A stretch of 64,000 nt of DNA from Euglena gracilis (GCA_039621445.1 CP154956.1:60707178-60771177); one strand, 5' to 3'. Counted from the stretch's first letter, positions 22,440-33,320 are shown. A program made the numbers and translations. The notes: generated by a model from the letters alone, not told the origin.

Positions 22440-22900
22440 CACATACATCTCTTTAAGGACCCCGGGGGGGGGGGGTTGCTGGGCTAGGGCTAGAAATTTG
22501 GGCTGGCTAGAAATTTGGGCTGGCTAGCCCGCCCCCCCCCCCGGGGGGGGGGGGCTGGACCCCGGCTGGACCCGAACCGGGGCGAGCTGGACTGAAATCG
22601 GAAAAATGCCCAAAAATGACCTGCAGAACACAGTTTTGAAAAAATGATGCATCTGAAACCCCCCCAAAATGCCCCAAACGCCCCCCAAACCCCATTTTTG
22701 GCCACTTTTGAACACAATTTTCCAAAAAATTTCGGCGCTTTGCGGCGAAAAAATTTTGGGCTGGACCCCCAAAATAGGGGCTGGCTAGCAGGGCTAGCAG
22801 CACCCCCCCGGGGGGGGGGGGGTGCTGCTGCGGCTGGGCTGGGCCCAAATCGGGGCTGGCTGCAGCCGCCCCCCCCGGGGGGGGGGGGGTTCGCAAAACC
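22440..22900. repeat. GGCTAGC / G-tract palindromic repeat cluster
   Basis: Repeated GGGCTGGCTAG words and C-run/G-run palindromes (C tract directly followed by G tract at 22530-22552, 22802-22822, 22870-22890). Similar to the 21400-21500 block. Confidence 0.7.
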
Positions 22901-23667
22901 TTAGAGAGATGTATGGTCCAGCACCATACGTAAATAAGAGAGGGAATATCACAGCTCCATGGTATCGAATCAAATTGGGCTGGTGTGGGCGGCTCGTGGT
23001 TGCTGCTGTGGTCTGCTTTCGCAATTGCGAAAGCTGACCATGAAATTGCTGCCGGGTGGGTGTCACAGAGTCTCAACATAAGTGGGGTGATGTGGCCAGC
23101 CTGCCACGAACTCAACTGGTGACTTGTGGAAATCCTCTTCTGTTCTTTATCCCCTTCATCAACCACAATTTCCAGTGTTCTGCAGCATCCACCCCGACGA
23201 ATGGTTTTTGTACTCTGTGAAAATGCACTCCTTTTCATTACACCTCAGGGTGATGGAGGGCTTCAAAGAGCAACCAACCTCCAGAACCTCCACTTGACAT
23301 GTGTGGAGAGGACCAGGTTTTTGTATGTTTTGGGGTATTTGGGGGGGTCAAAAATGGGGGAGTCAAACCTTGGTACCATGTTTTTTCAGAGGGTCAAAAA
23401 CACCAAATTTTGGACTTTCCCCCAGGGCATGGGAAATGGTGGTGATTCACGTACAGAGGACCGGCACAACACCAGCAATTCAAAACCTGATCCGAACCTG
23501 AAAAAAGTGGGAAATGCGCAGAATTGAGGAAGACGGCGCAAAAAAGGGCCAAAAATGCATGAAGAAATGCAAAACGCATTCCCCCCCCCCCGCCAGGGTT
23601 TGAGGGATTCCCGTACAGCCCCAGGGAGGGGAGCCTTCCAGTGACAGGTGGGGTCAGTGTCACTGTC
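22901..23667. other. No gene recognised
   Basis: Mostly unique-looking AT/GC-mixed sequence 3' of the U-box gene. The third A-rich array fragment ends in a C run at 23590. Confidence 0.4.
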
Positions 23668-26600
23668 TCAGACGGGGGGAGGGGGAGCCCATGGCGGGGG
23701 GTGTTGGTACGGAGGTGGTCCAGAGGCCGACTGGCACAATAGCACACGGGCCCCAAGAGTAGAGTTCCCAATGTGCTGGGGGAGAGGAGAAATTCCAGTC
23801 GAGCTTGAATCAATTCGGGCTGTGCCTTGCCCGGGAATGAAGTCGGACACGCCGTCGATGACGTTCATTCAAATCTTGAGTTTCAAAAATGGACTGTTTT
23901 GTGCCAAAAAGTCTCCATGTCTTCTTTCCCTTCCCAAAAGTTCCCAGTGGGCCTCTGTTTGCGTACCCACCGCTGTTGCTGGGCGGGGGCGGGTAGTACT
24001 GCGCACTGTGGCCGCTGGCAGCCCACCCCGCCCCGTCGGGGGCCCCGGCGTAGGGGGGCTGGGGCGGTGGGGGGTAGTGGTAGGTGTCCGCCGGCTGGTA
24101 CGGGGCGTTGGGGGCGGGAGGGGCCCCGTACTGCGGGGGGTTGTGGTACGGATCGAATGCGGGCGAGGGCAAGGCAGAGGTGAGTGGCAGGGGGAGTGAC
24201 CCCTTGCCGGACAGGCCAGACAGGCGGAAGGGGAGGGGGAACCCTTGACAATGAAGGGCGGCCAACTGACAATGCAACTGCCGCCCAACGCGGACAGTAA
24301 TGAAAGGGGGAACCCACCAGGGCTTTCTGAGATACCCCCCCAAAAAAACGCACAGCACTCCAACCTCAAACGGGTGCAAGTGCCCGGGGAGTAGCCTCAT
24401 TTCCGGAGGTCTATCCCCGCCTTGGCCGTGGGATACGGCGCGGGGCCCGCAGGGTCCATCGGGGGCGGCGGCCCAGGGTGGTAGCCGTACGACGGCGTGC
24501 CGTCCTCGGGGGGCAGGTACATCTTCCAGGAGGGGCGTGGCACCGCCGGGGGCGGGGGGCCTGGGGCCGGGCCGGGCGGGGGGACTGCCCCGGTGGGGTG
24601 TGGGGGCGTGGCCGGGGCGCGGCCGCGATGCCTTGGTTGGGAGTGGTGCGTGGCGCAAAGAAGTTTTGAGTCTGGGACATTGACTGGGTGGAGCTCTGCC
24701 GAGCTCCCGCTTTGCAAGGCCAGTGCCACGAGCGACGAGCGACGGTGCCCTCACATCAGAAGCTTCCGTGTTGTTCTCATGTGTCAATCGCCAACCCGAC
24801 CTGCTCATGGCCTGGCGACTGAGTCGCAAAGCAGCACAAAAGAGATCTTAGCAGTCCAGGAACCCAACAGAAGCCCAAGGACCCACAGGAGCACAACTGC
24901 TGCAGAAAAAAAGCCGGTACGGCAATAAAGAATGGGGAAATGAAAATTGAAACAAAAGCACATGCAAAAATGACAGCGGGCTCCGTTCAAATACCCACCC
25001 AAATTTTGAGGGAAAAGGACTTAAAGGCAAATAATGCTGTTGACTGTCAAAAACAGAGTGGGCTGACTTGAACCACACCACCATTGGGCACAAAGCATTT
25101 TGGCATGGGAACCAGTCTAACTTGCCGAAATTCTCCCACAAAATTCAAGACTCTCATCTTCTGTTGTAAACTTATTGGACAAAAAAATTGGAAACCCTGC
25201 AAGGTCATCTCGGGTGGGGCCACCCTGCGCTGGAGGGGCTGGGGCTGGGGTGCCAGAGTACCGCACAGGCACCACCGTCCGGGGTGGGGCCTTCCGCGGA
25301 TCGTTGTACCGCATGAACATCAGAAATTCATGCGCGTCGATCCGCTGGGCACGGGGCCGGCGGAAACGCGTCTTTGGTGGGCCGTTGCGGCCGGGAGTTT
25401 GGGACAGGCGGAGTTCATCTGATTGCTGAGCGACACATGCGGACTTCCCATCACAGTTCACAAGCCGATCAGTCCCTCCCGAAAAAAAAAAGGCATCCCC
25501 GGAGCGTACTGTAAGCAGGTGGTATGCTCTGACAGTCAAACCCCATCCCAGATGCTGACTGCACAGGCCCAGGGCTCCATTCGGCCCCGGTCGGGACTGG
25601 TCGCCGTCCATGCAGCTGAACAGGCGGTCCAGGATGTCCGGGCCGCATGGGTAGCCCTGGGCCAGGCACAGGCGCTGCAGGTCGTCGCGGTCGAGCATCC
25701 CTGGGGGTGCGGGGGCAGGGGGGGGCACCCTGTGCGTCCCCCCCAGGTGCGTACCTTAAACGTATGTGAAGCCCTCCCACACACCCTTGAGAACAGGAGC
25801 ACGCATTGGGTTCGGACTTGTCAATTGCGTCAGGGGGATACCCTTCCACTGGCTAGACTCATGCAAGGGGTCTCCCTGTCACAGTGCCAGGGACGATATG
25901 GACATGGATATGGATATGGTCACAGATATAGAATAGACATGGCTATAGATATAAATGTGTGCAAATATGCATACGTGTGAAGGAAGCTTAACGCTTTTCA
26001 TTTCAACCTGCACCCACACAGACAGTGTTTGGAATGAACTCTCAAACGTCGACCAAGTCGGAAGGGTTTGTTGGGTGGGTGTCCAACATAACATATAATT
26101 CACCCCCTGCACAGGATGTAGATATAGACATAGACATAGATATTGATATAGATGTAGATATAGATATGGATATGGATACAGATACAGATATTTGTGACAC
26201 ATCAGGCGAACTCGAACTCCTGTGGGCTTTGATCACTGTCTCCCAGGAAGGGTTTGAGTGATGCCAGGCCTGAGAGGGTTAGGGTTAGGCATCAATATCG
26301 AAAACCGTGGCCGTTCAGCTTCATCCGTTCGACTGTTCAATTTTATTGAACAGTCAAACCTTTGCGACCTACTGCAATGTGCCGTTGTGACCAAGCGTAT
26401 TTTGGTTATCAAAACGCACCTTACCTTACCTTACCCACCTAATCTTATCTCATCTTATCGTATCCATCTATCTTTCTCTCTATCCATTTATCTATCTAAT
26501 CCAATGAAAATAATCCATCAATCTAACATTCAACAATCTAACAATCTGTCTATCTGTATCTGTATCTATATCTATACCTGTATCTGCAAAATTCTTCAAA

Positions 26601-29600
26601 ATCAAAGTAATTTTTAAAAATGCCAACAAATTAAATAACAATAAAAATAAAATACACATACACCGCACTGAATGCACATAACCATGGGCACTATTTGGAA
26701 CATAGGTCAAAAACCGGGGGGGGGGGGGGGGGGGGGGGGGCTTCTATTCGGGGGGGGGGGGTTAAGGTTGGTTTAAATGAGTTAAATAAATAAATGAACA
26801 TAAAACAATTTCTCATCCATCTGAAGGACCTGATACACCAAGGCCCAGCAAAACCTTCGACCTTAGATCCCCTGGTTGGAACTCCCAGAGGTTGTCCGGA
26901 CCCCATTGAAAAAAAAAGAACAAGAGAAGAAGAAGAAAAGGGCTGATCCTAAGATTGTATTTCCATTGCCTCCTTCTGCAAAAAAGAAATCTTGTGGCAC
27001 AGAGCTCAGACAAATGCCCCTCAAATGTGCATATGCCCCTTTTTGTCAGCCTCCATTGGATGGGCATTTCGTGGCTGGACTTCCCAAAAGGTTTCCGATG
27101 GACCCTTTGGAATTCAGGCTTTTTGTTTCGACAATCCGGCTCCAGCCATCAGGATCAGGGAGGAATGGGCACACCGTCTCCATCGCGGTCAAATGAACTG
27201 AACTGCATCATGAACACTTCGTACTGCTTTTTGGAGATGCTCCCAGGCCAGGGCAACAGAGAGCCAGACCCCGCAGACACAATACTGTAAATGGTTTTTC
27301 CCAAGCAACAATTAAGTCCATGCGCAGGAAACAGGGCTTTAACATTCCCCATTGTATGGGTAGGCGGGATTGGGTGCTTGTGCTTATTTTCTACTTGAAA
27401 ATGTCTCAGATTAAAAATTTCGAAGATTTGGAGAAAAAAAACTGAATCGGACAACCTTCTCCTGCAGATCAATTTTCAAATACTGTCACTGAGAACCAGA
27501 AGGAAAACGAAGGAATGCTGGGGTGCAGTGTGTGTGAATTGTGTTCAACAAAGAAGGTTCCCAAAATCAAAACAGCGGAATAGATGAAAATATTGAACAT
27601 AAGAAATAAAGTTTTGGAGCAGCAAAATGAATTGTCAGCTTGGGTCATTGGCAGATGTCCCGGCCTGCTTGCCGTACATCAACTCTGGCTTCGGCCGCTT
27701 GTTCTGCATGTAGGTCATGAATGAGTGGAGGTCGAGCTGGCCTCTCTGCTGGGCGTCCACTGCCTCAAACATCCGGTCGATGTCCACATCACGGCTCGGG
27801 TAATTCAGGTAGCGGCACAGCCGCTGCAGCTCGGCCCGATCCAACTCAAAGCGCAGATCCATCAGCACCGAACCATCAAAAAAAGATTGAGATAATTCCA
27901 AACTGGGGTGAGAAATTTGGCACGAGAAGATTGAAACAAACCTGGAACTGGGAGGTACTTTGTTTAAAACAAAACCTTCAAAATAAAAACAGGTGACACC
28001 ATTATCCAATTTCTGCCGCAAAATTTGTCCTTCTTTCATTTTTCTTGCAACCCATCCTCCAAACACTATCTTTTTCAGCAAAAAACAATGAGGAAAATTC
28101 ATCTGATAACCTTTAATTGTCCATCATCAGATGGCCTCCCTCCGTCTACCAACTACAGCTGCTGCTGCTGCTGGTGCTACGTATCCTCCCCAAAGTCTCT
28201 TCCGTCGATGCTTCTGATTCTTCAAGCCATTCAACACGACACCTCACATCTCCTCACGCCAGCACCTGAAACGATGGTCCCACACCTCCGCCGATGGACC
28301 CACTGGCGCCACTGCCATCCGTGTCAAACGTCATGAACTGGCAGAGCACGTGGTCGTAGTCGTCCTGCGACATCCCATACTGGGTCCAGGGGCGGCCGGG
28401 GTCGACCTTGACAGTGGCCACCGGGGCCGGGACCGGCATGGGGGCAGGGGGAACCCCCAGGCTGGGGGCAGCTGGCGTTGCCTTCTCCCCAGGCACTGGG
28501 GGCAGGGCGGTGCAAGAAAGCCTCATCCGTCACCCACCCCGGCAATTCGGTTTTGGTCAAAGAAAGAAACGCAAACAACCGAAACTGTCTGTGGGCCAAA
28601 CCCAGAAATATGGGAAAACGTATGGTTCACAGGTGCCTCCCGTAAGGTCTCCAGGGAAATCCTCCCTTGCAAGTCTGGTGCTGTCCTGGCTGGGGCGCTG
28701 TCTGCGGTGGCTTCCCGGCCCAGCCACTCTTGGATCTCCTCTCTGAGCGCTCGGTTGGGGAACAGGCCGTCAGCGGCAAGAGGCTCCCTACAGAGGAAAC
28801 CCGCGCAAGAAAACTGGTCATTGCTGCATTCAGCCATTGAACAGCAATCGTAGGCCTCCTGTTCAAATGTGAAGATAGCGTCAGCCTTGCACAATGCACA
28901 GGCTAAAACTAGAGAAGTAAAGGCCATTTGGGGGATCATTTTGGGGGGGGTCGAGCTTGTGTTTTGTGTGCAACTGCGCAAACAACTGAGCATTTGTACA
29001 AATGAGTTTGAAACCTTTGTAATTTTTTTTAAAACTGGCTCATTTGCTCTCAAATCGGCACTACCTTTATCTAACAAATGGGCACCCTTTGCTTTTCCAG
29101 CAATTGTGCGGGGGCCTCCAACAACCACCGAAATCACCTTCAGTTTGTTAATAATTTGGGCAATTGAAACGTCAAGCCAATTTCGGCAGATTACACCCAT
29201 TACGAAGCAGACAGATCACTCACCTCATTGGTTTGACAAATGATACTACCTTCAACTAAATATACCACCCCCCTGGGTTGATTTTTTGAAAAGAATGGGA
29301 GACATTTTTGGGGGGTGAAGCATTCTTGAGATAGGCAAAAGGTCTGAGCATATGTCAATAAGGCCCTTTTCAGGGCTTCTTTTTTGAAAACTCAGGCCGT
29401 AACCAAACAAGAAAGCAACCAGGGGACTCGCATGGTACAAGTACAAAGGACAACCTACCTACCCCCCCTCCCAGGAAACTGTCGTGCCCGAGAACCTGTC
29501 AGGGAAAATGTCAGGGTCCCTGGTACCGGCCAACCTGTCAGGGTCATTTTTTCATTAACTTTCCCTTGAAATGCCCCACCCAGGAAACTGTCAGGGTCCT

Positions 29601-30405
29601 TGGCACCGGCCAACCAGTCATCATAGGAAGTTGTCAGGGTGCGCGTTACTGGCCAACCTGTCAGGTGACAGTTTCCCAGGGGGGGGGGGGGGTAGCAAGG
29701 TTGACGGCTTGTTTTTTTTTTGAAACAAAAAAAAATGTTTTTTTTGTTTCAAAAAAAAACATTATTTTTTGTTTTTTAAAACAAGTTTTTTTAAAAAAAA
29801 AATCGTCATAGAGGGTTTGGAGGAAAATTTTTTTGGAATGTTTTTTTAAGGAAAAAGTCATTTTTTATCTCTGCAGCTTCGTAGTCCATAAAGGGTGCTG
29901 GCTTTCACATGTGCCATCATTTTGGTATTTTAGGATGAAGGGTCTGGAAAAACAAAAAAAACGTCATTTTTTTGATGACCAAAAAAAATGACTTTCGAAC
30001 TTTTTCCTCAACAAATGGCCATTTCGCAAGGAAAAAGGTCAATTTTTGCTTTTTTCAAAAAAAACATGTTTTTTTGCGGTTTTTTTTAAAAAGCATGTTC
30101 TTTTGTTTTTTAAATAAATAAAAAACGTCAACCCTGGGGTACGCAAGGAAATTGAAAATTCTCCTTTTTGAATCTTCTCACAAAACAGTTTTGAAATTTC
30201 TGAAATCACTCAAATAACAATCACTCAGAATCCATTGAGGGACAGAACTGCTTTCATCACACCTGCCCATCGGACAATCTTCATGCCTCTGCAGCCATGC
30301 CTCGATAGCTTCCTTCTCGAAGTTGTGCCCTTCACGGTCCATCACTGGGTGCTGCATCACTTCTTGTGTTATCGGGCACACATAGCGATCTGGTGGCTCG
30401 CGCAT
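23668..30405 (-). CDS. U-box / double EF-hand-pair / proline-rich protein, about 483 aa
   Basis: Probable Ca2+-responsive E3 ubiquitin ligase. Exons (minus): 30405-30263, 28787-28631, 28484-28309, 27848-27671, 27238-27175, 25700-25593, 25346-25224, about 24683-24428, 24164-23982, 23731-23668 (TGA). N-terminus: U-box with RYVCPITQEVMQHPVMDREG, AIEAWLQRHEDCP and, across an intron, LFPNRALREEIQEWL. Then a Pro/Ala linker. Then two tandem EF-hand pairs: loops DTDGSGELDRAE (canonical), DAQQRGQLDLHS (degenerate), DRDGDGMLDRDD and DGDQSQRIDAHE (both canonical-like). The pairs are clear duplicates (QYGMSQDDYDHVLCQF versus MYGISKKQYEVFMMQF). The last about 170 residues are Pro/Tyr-rich and end PPPWAPPPPV. 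No membrane segment or signal peptide. The family knowledge (U-box binds E2; EF-hands bind Ca2+) is established; the combined role is inferred. Least certain: the 28631/28484 join and the acceptor near 24683 (24671 also fits). Confidence 0.85.
23732..23981 (-). other. Nonconventional intron before the last exon, CAA/TTG variant (250 bp)
   Basis: CAG-CAA-CAGC ... GCTA-TTG-TGCCA. CAACAGC and GCTATTG pair at six of seven positions. It joins YYPPPPS to ASGPPPYQH and reaches a stop in a matching proline-rich composition. Confidence 0.6.
24165..24427 (-). other. Nonconventional intron in the proline-rich tail, CAA/TTG variant (263 bp)
   Basis: GGC-CAA-GGCGGGG ... CTCTGCC-TTG-CCCTC. A 10-bp stem with two G-T pairs. 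The frame runs PYPT/PAFDPYHNPP. Flanking octamers CCCACGGC and CCCTCGCC match at six of eight positions, a decayed target duplication. Confidence 0.75.
25347..25592 (-). other. Nonconventional intron inside EF-hand loop 4, CGG/CCG variant (246 bp)
   Basis: GAC-CGG-GGCCG ... CGGCC-CCG-TGCCC. CGGGGCCG and CGGCCCCG pair perfectly (8 bp). Splicing yields the 12-residue loop DGDQSQRIDAHE. The expected CAG/CTG is replaced on both sides by CGG/CCG, a paired change. Confidence 0.75.
25887..26192. repeat. GATATA / GATATG hexanucleotide repeats
   Basis: Two blocks (25887-25960, 26116-26192) in the intron 27174-25701 of the U-box gene. Confidence 0.9.
26400..26580. repeat. Degenerate ATCT / CCTTA tetra- and pentanucleotide repeat
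   Basis: CTTAC units grade into ATCT units. Same intron as above. Confidence 0.8.
26716..26761. repeat. Long poly-G tracts (25 and 12 nt)
   Basis: The longest uninterrupted G run of the window, in an intron. On the coding strand it is poly-C. Confidence 0.95.
27239..27670 (-). other. Nonconventional intron between the EF-hand pairs (432 bp)
   Basis: AAG-CAG-GCCGGG ... CCCTGGC-CTG-GGAGC. CAGGCC/GGCCTG plus three further pairs give a 9-bp stem. Splicing gives MYG/ISKKQYEVF, which aligns with QYGMSQDDYDHV at the same place in the first pair. Confidence 0.85.
27849..28308 (-). other. Nonconventional intron inside EF-hand loop 1 (460 bp)
   Basis: CGC-CAG-TGGGTCCATC ... GATGGAT-CTG-CGCTT. Splicing yields GGC AGT GG/T GAG TTG, i.e. 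the exact loop DTDGSGELDRAE. CAG/CTG pair, and GTCCATC pairs with GATGGAT after a 3-nt bulge. No GT-AG pair reproduces the loop. Confidence 0.85.
29470..29690. repeat. CTGTCAGGGTCC.TGG.ACCGGCCAACC tandem repeat with inverted ends
   Basis: Three to four imperfect units of about 60 bp. It starts CCAGGAAACTGTC and ends GACAGTTTCCCAGG. It lies in the first intron (30262-28788) of the U-box gene, followed by a T/A homopolymer zone to 30130. Confidence 0.75.
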
Positions 30406-30406
30406 T

Positions 30407-30408
30407 CT
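30407..30408 (-). promoter_or_regulatory. Probable spliced-leader acceptor of the U-box gene
   Basis: TTTTCTCCCAG ends one base before the ATG at 30405. It is either a trans-splice acceptor or a cis acceptor from an unseen upstream exon. The U-box starting seven residues later favours a real start. Confidence 0.45.
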
Positions 30409-31460
30409 GGGAGAAAATGAGCCAAATCTGCATGATGGCAGCGGACAAATGCATTGGAGAATTTCAACTTCAGTTAATCAGAATTAAGGTGTTTTTTTTG
30501 CACCTAGCGTCTGAAATGTTTGCCCACGGCTGGCAAAAATAATTGCCCCAACCTGTCAAAATTTTTGCCCAGCACCCTCAAGACAATTTGTCCAAACGTC
30601 TCAAAAGTTTTTGCACTGCGCCCCAAAAATATTTGAATACAATGAAGAAAAAAAAAAGCGTTGCACTGCACAATAGAAAAACATCCTCGCTGATTGAAGT
30701 TTCAAAGGGCAAAAGTGCAAAACACCCTAAGTGCAAAAAATTTCGGAACGGAGGCAAATATTTTTGGGAGAAGGTGCAAACAACAAACCCACCAGCCAAA
30801 AAGGAACCCCCCAGGGGAGGGGGAGGGGTCCCGGCCGGACCCACCCACCCACCCACCCACCCTACCTCCCCCCCGGGGTCCAAGACTAAGAAAACCCCTG
30901 ATCGGACTCCAGTAGGAAGATGGATTCATTACAAGGGCTTGTCTCAGCGGGAACGTTTAGAATGCTTATCACTGGGTTGAAAAAGACGGAATTACAGATT
31001 TCTTTGTCTGGCTCTCAGGTGCATGGAGGCAACAGCTGGCACTTTTTTTTGAAAAGAATATAACCCATAGGGGAACAGGGGCAGGAGAAAAAAAGCATCA
31101 AAAAAACAACGAAATATCCCAAATTAAACTTCAGAGGGTGGAACCTGAAATTGGCCAGAATGGTCCAAAAATCCATCATTTTGGTGCATGAAAGAAAAAC
31201 ATGCAAAATCACGAACCTTCATCAATCTTCCGGGAATTTTCTTGTTGAAACTATGTTCAGCACGGTGAAAAAATGTGGACGTGGGACTTTTGGCACTGTA
31301 CACGTAGACTAAAAATGTTTTTTCCTGAAAAATCCGTGTTCAGTACACGTTTTTGATAATGCACACGTGGACGTAATAGTTTTCTGCAAAAAAACGTGAG
31401 CACAGTGGGGGGGGTCAGACAATTCGATGTCCATTGTCTGTGGAGAGTCAGCATGCAGAT
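30409..31460. other. Upstream flank of the U-box gene, no gene recognised
   Basis: 30540-30640 carries TTTTTGCCC/GTCAAAA words like the 20810 array; 30790-30900 is a G/C-tract fragment related to 16549-16855. Confidence 0.4.
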
Positions 31461-31464
31461 ACAA

Positions 31465-31720
31465 ATAATACCCCTCTATCAAAAGCTCTTCTCAAGAGCT
31501 TTCACCAAACACTCACAAAGCTCAGCCATGCTGCAGAGTGCTCTGATTTTGGACGATCCAGTGTTTTAACAGAAATTTGTCTGATTGCCGATGGTCAGAT
31601 TCGACAGTTCAATTGCAATGTTGCCCATTGATTGAAAGCTCTCTTCAGGGGCTTTCAACAGACGGCCACAGAATCCAACGATGCTGAACAGAACTCTTGT
31701 TCCAGAAGTTCACCGAAAAT
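31465..31720. repeat. AAAGCTCTTCTCAAGGGCTTTC family, two units
   Basis: Imperfect hairpin AAAGCTCTTCTCAAGAGCTTT followed by about 100 bp with CTCAGCCATGCTGCAGAG. Same family as 37815-38210, 47515-47905 and 58965-59110. Confidence 0.75.
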
Positions 31721-32505
31721 CAGTTGTGGGATGTACTCCACAAAACCTGAATTTCATGCTGAAAAAATTAACTAGTGTTTTGTTACAATCTCTGGCTGGT
31801 TATGTATTTTGAGCATGAATAAAACATGCAAAAGTGAACACATTTGTGGCAGTGTACAAATGAAAACGGTTTTTTTGGACCATGAATTGTGGAACACGGT
31901 TTTCTGCCGATAAATCGTGTACTGAACACAGTTTTCCGCCAAAAAAAACAACGTGTTTCCCCATTCTTCCCATTCTTGTAGATATGTGCTCGACAAGTTT
32001 TGTTTGAACAGCTTTTCCCACAACGCTGTAAATTGTGGACTACGAACACAGTTGTGGTATGTTGTTTCGTGGCATTTTGTTGTTTTGTGATATGATCGCT
32101 TTTGGCACCCCAGGTTTTTTTGGGTGAAAAAGCAGGATGAGCTCACAAAACACCATGCAGAAACCCTTCCAAAGCTTATCTTCATCAAGACTGGGAAAGG
32201 GGGAAAGAATGAAGAAAATATTTGCCACAACTTTCAATGGTGCAAGAGAAGATTCAGGCCAGGCCAAAATACCTATCATTTTTGAGGAACAGGCCACCCC
32301 ATGTGAGAAATAGTATTTAATAATTGCAGATACTCATGAATGAATGGATCACAGGCATCCATTCGCCCTGAGCCCATCAGGAGTTTTCTTGCGCCAGCTG
32401 CCCACCGGGGGGGGGGTCCAGCTTGCCAACACCTTTATTCAGCAGCCAGCCTGCGGACCCCCCCCCCTCAAGGGGCTCTGCTGAAGAAAAAAAACTCTGG
32501 GCAAA

Positions 32506-32976
32506 GTGCCAAAAAATTTTCAATGGGAACAGTACGAGGGGTACAGCTCGGGATTGGGGGGGGACCAGGTCAGCCCCCCCCCAAAGCTGTTCCCAAACCT
32601 GAACCTCGGACAGCCCAAAGCAGCAGGAGAGACTGCCCTGCAGCTACCGGCAGCAGGAGAGACAGCCCTGCAGCCTGCAGCGGCTCTGCCCCGTATGCAC
32701 ATCAAGCAGACTGGTTCATCATCATCGAAGAAAAGGAGGAGAAGGTCATCCTCCACCAGCTCATCAAGCTGCAGCACCTCCACTGCATCATCAGATCCCC
32801 CTCCACTATACGGGCATCATCAGCAGCTGCCCCAGACCATGCCATCATCATCTTGCCATCATCATCTGTTCAGCAGGCAAATCCCCAACAGCAGCCTCCA
32901 CCAAGCCAACCACTTTCAACAACATCAGCAGCAGCCAGTCTCCATCCTGGCACCCCAGCTCAATACTTGCAGCTAA
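32506..32976 (+). pseudogene. Ser/Gln/His-rich open frame with basic stretch
   Basis: Open frame with SSSSKKRRRRSSSTSSSS, then His/Gln/Ser/Pro-rich sequence, interrupted at 32976. 33014-33190 continues in another frame with QQISQLASLQGAALQIAQL. It could be a broken transcription-factor-like gene or transposon gag-like ORF. No domain recognised, and homopolymer C and G runs flank it. Confidence 0.3.
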
Positions 32977-33195
32977 ACCAGCAACCCCATCATCACCAAC
33001 CATCTCTTCCTGCATGGTGCCTCAGCTGCAGCCCCAATATGTGCAACAAAGCCTCCTGCAATCCCAGTTGCTGCATCAACCTGTAGCTGTGATGATTTCA
33101 CAGCTGCAGCAAATATCACAGCTGGCATCACTGCAAGGCGCTGCCCTGCAAATTGCACAATTAATGGCACTGCTACAGAACCGTCAGTCCTATTC

Positions 33196-33320
33196 TGTGC
33201 CATGCCACAGGGGGGAAGTCCTCAATGCCAGTTTTGTGCCATGCCTTGGGGGGGGAAGACATCAATGCCAGTCCAGTGCCATGCTTCAGGGGGAAAGACA
33301 GCAATGCCAGTTCAATGTCC
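33196..33320. repeat. 40-bp tandem repeat, three units
   Basis: Units begin GTGCCATGC and end CAATGCCAGT, with a variable G run inside. Confidence 0.85.

Noticed and set aside
25920-26236. Acidic DIDIDI frame next to the EF-hand exons, resembling a Ca-binding stretch
   Set aside because: It is a hexanucleotide repeat in an intron on the opposite strand or in the wrong frame.
26270-26292. TTAGGG-like telomeric motif (also 55975-56008)
   Set aside because: Only two units, and internal to an intron or a foldback element; no telomeric array.
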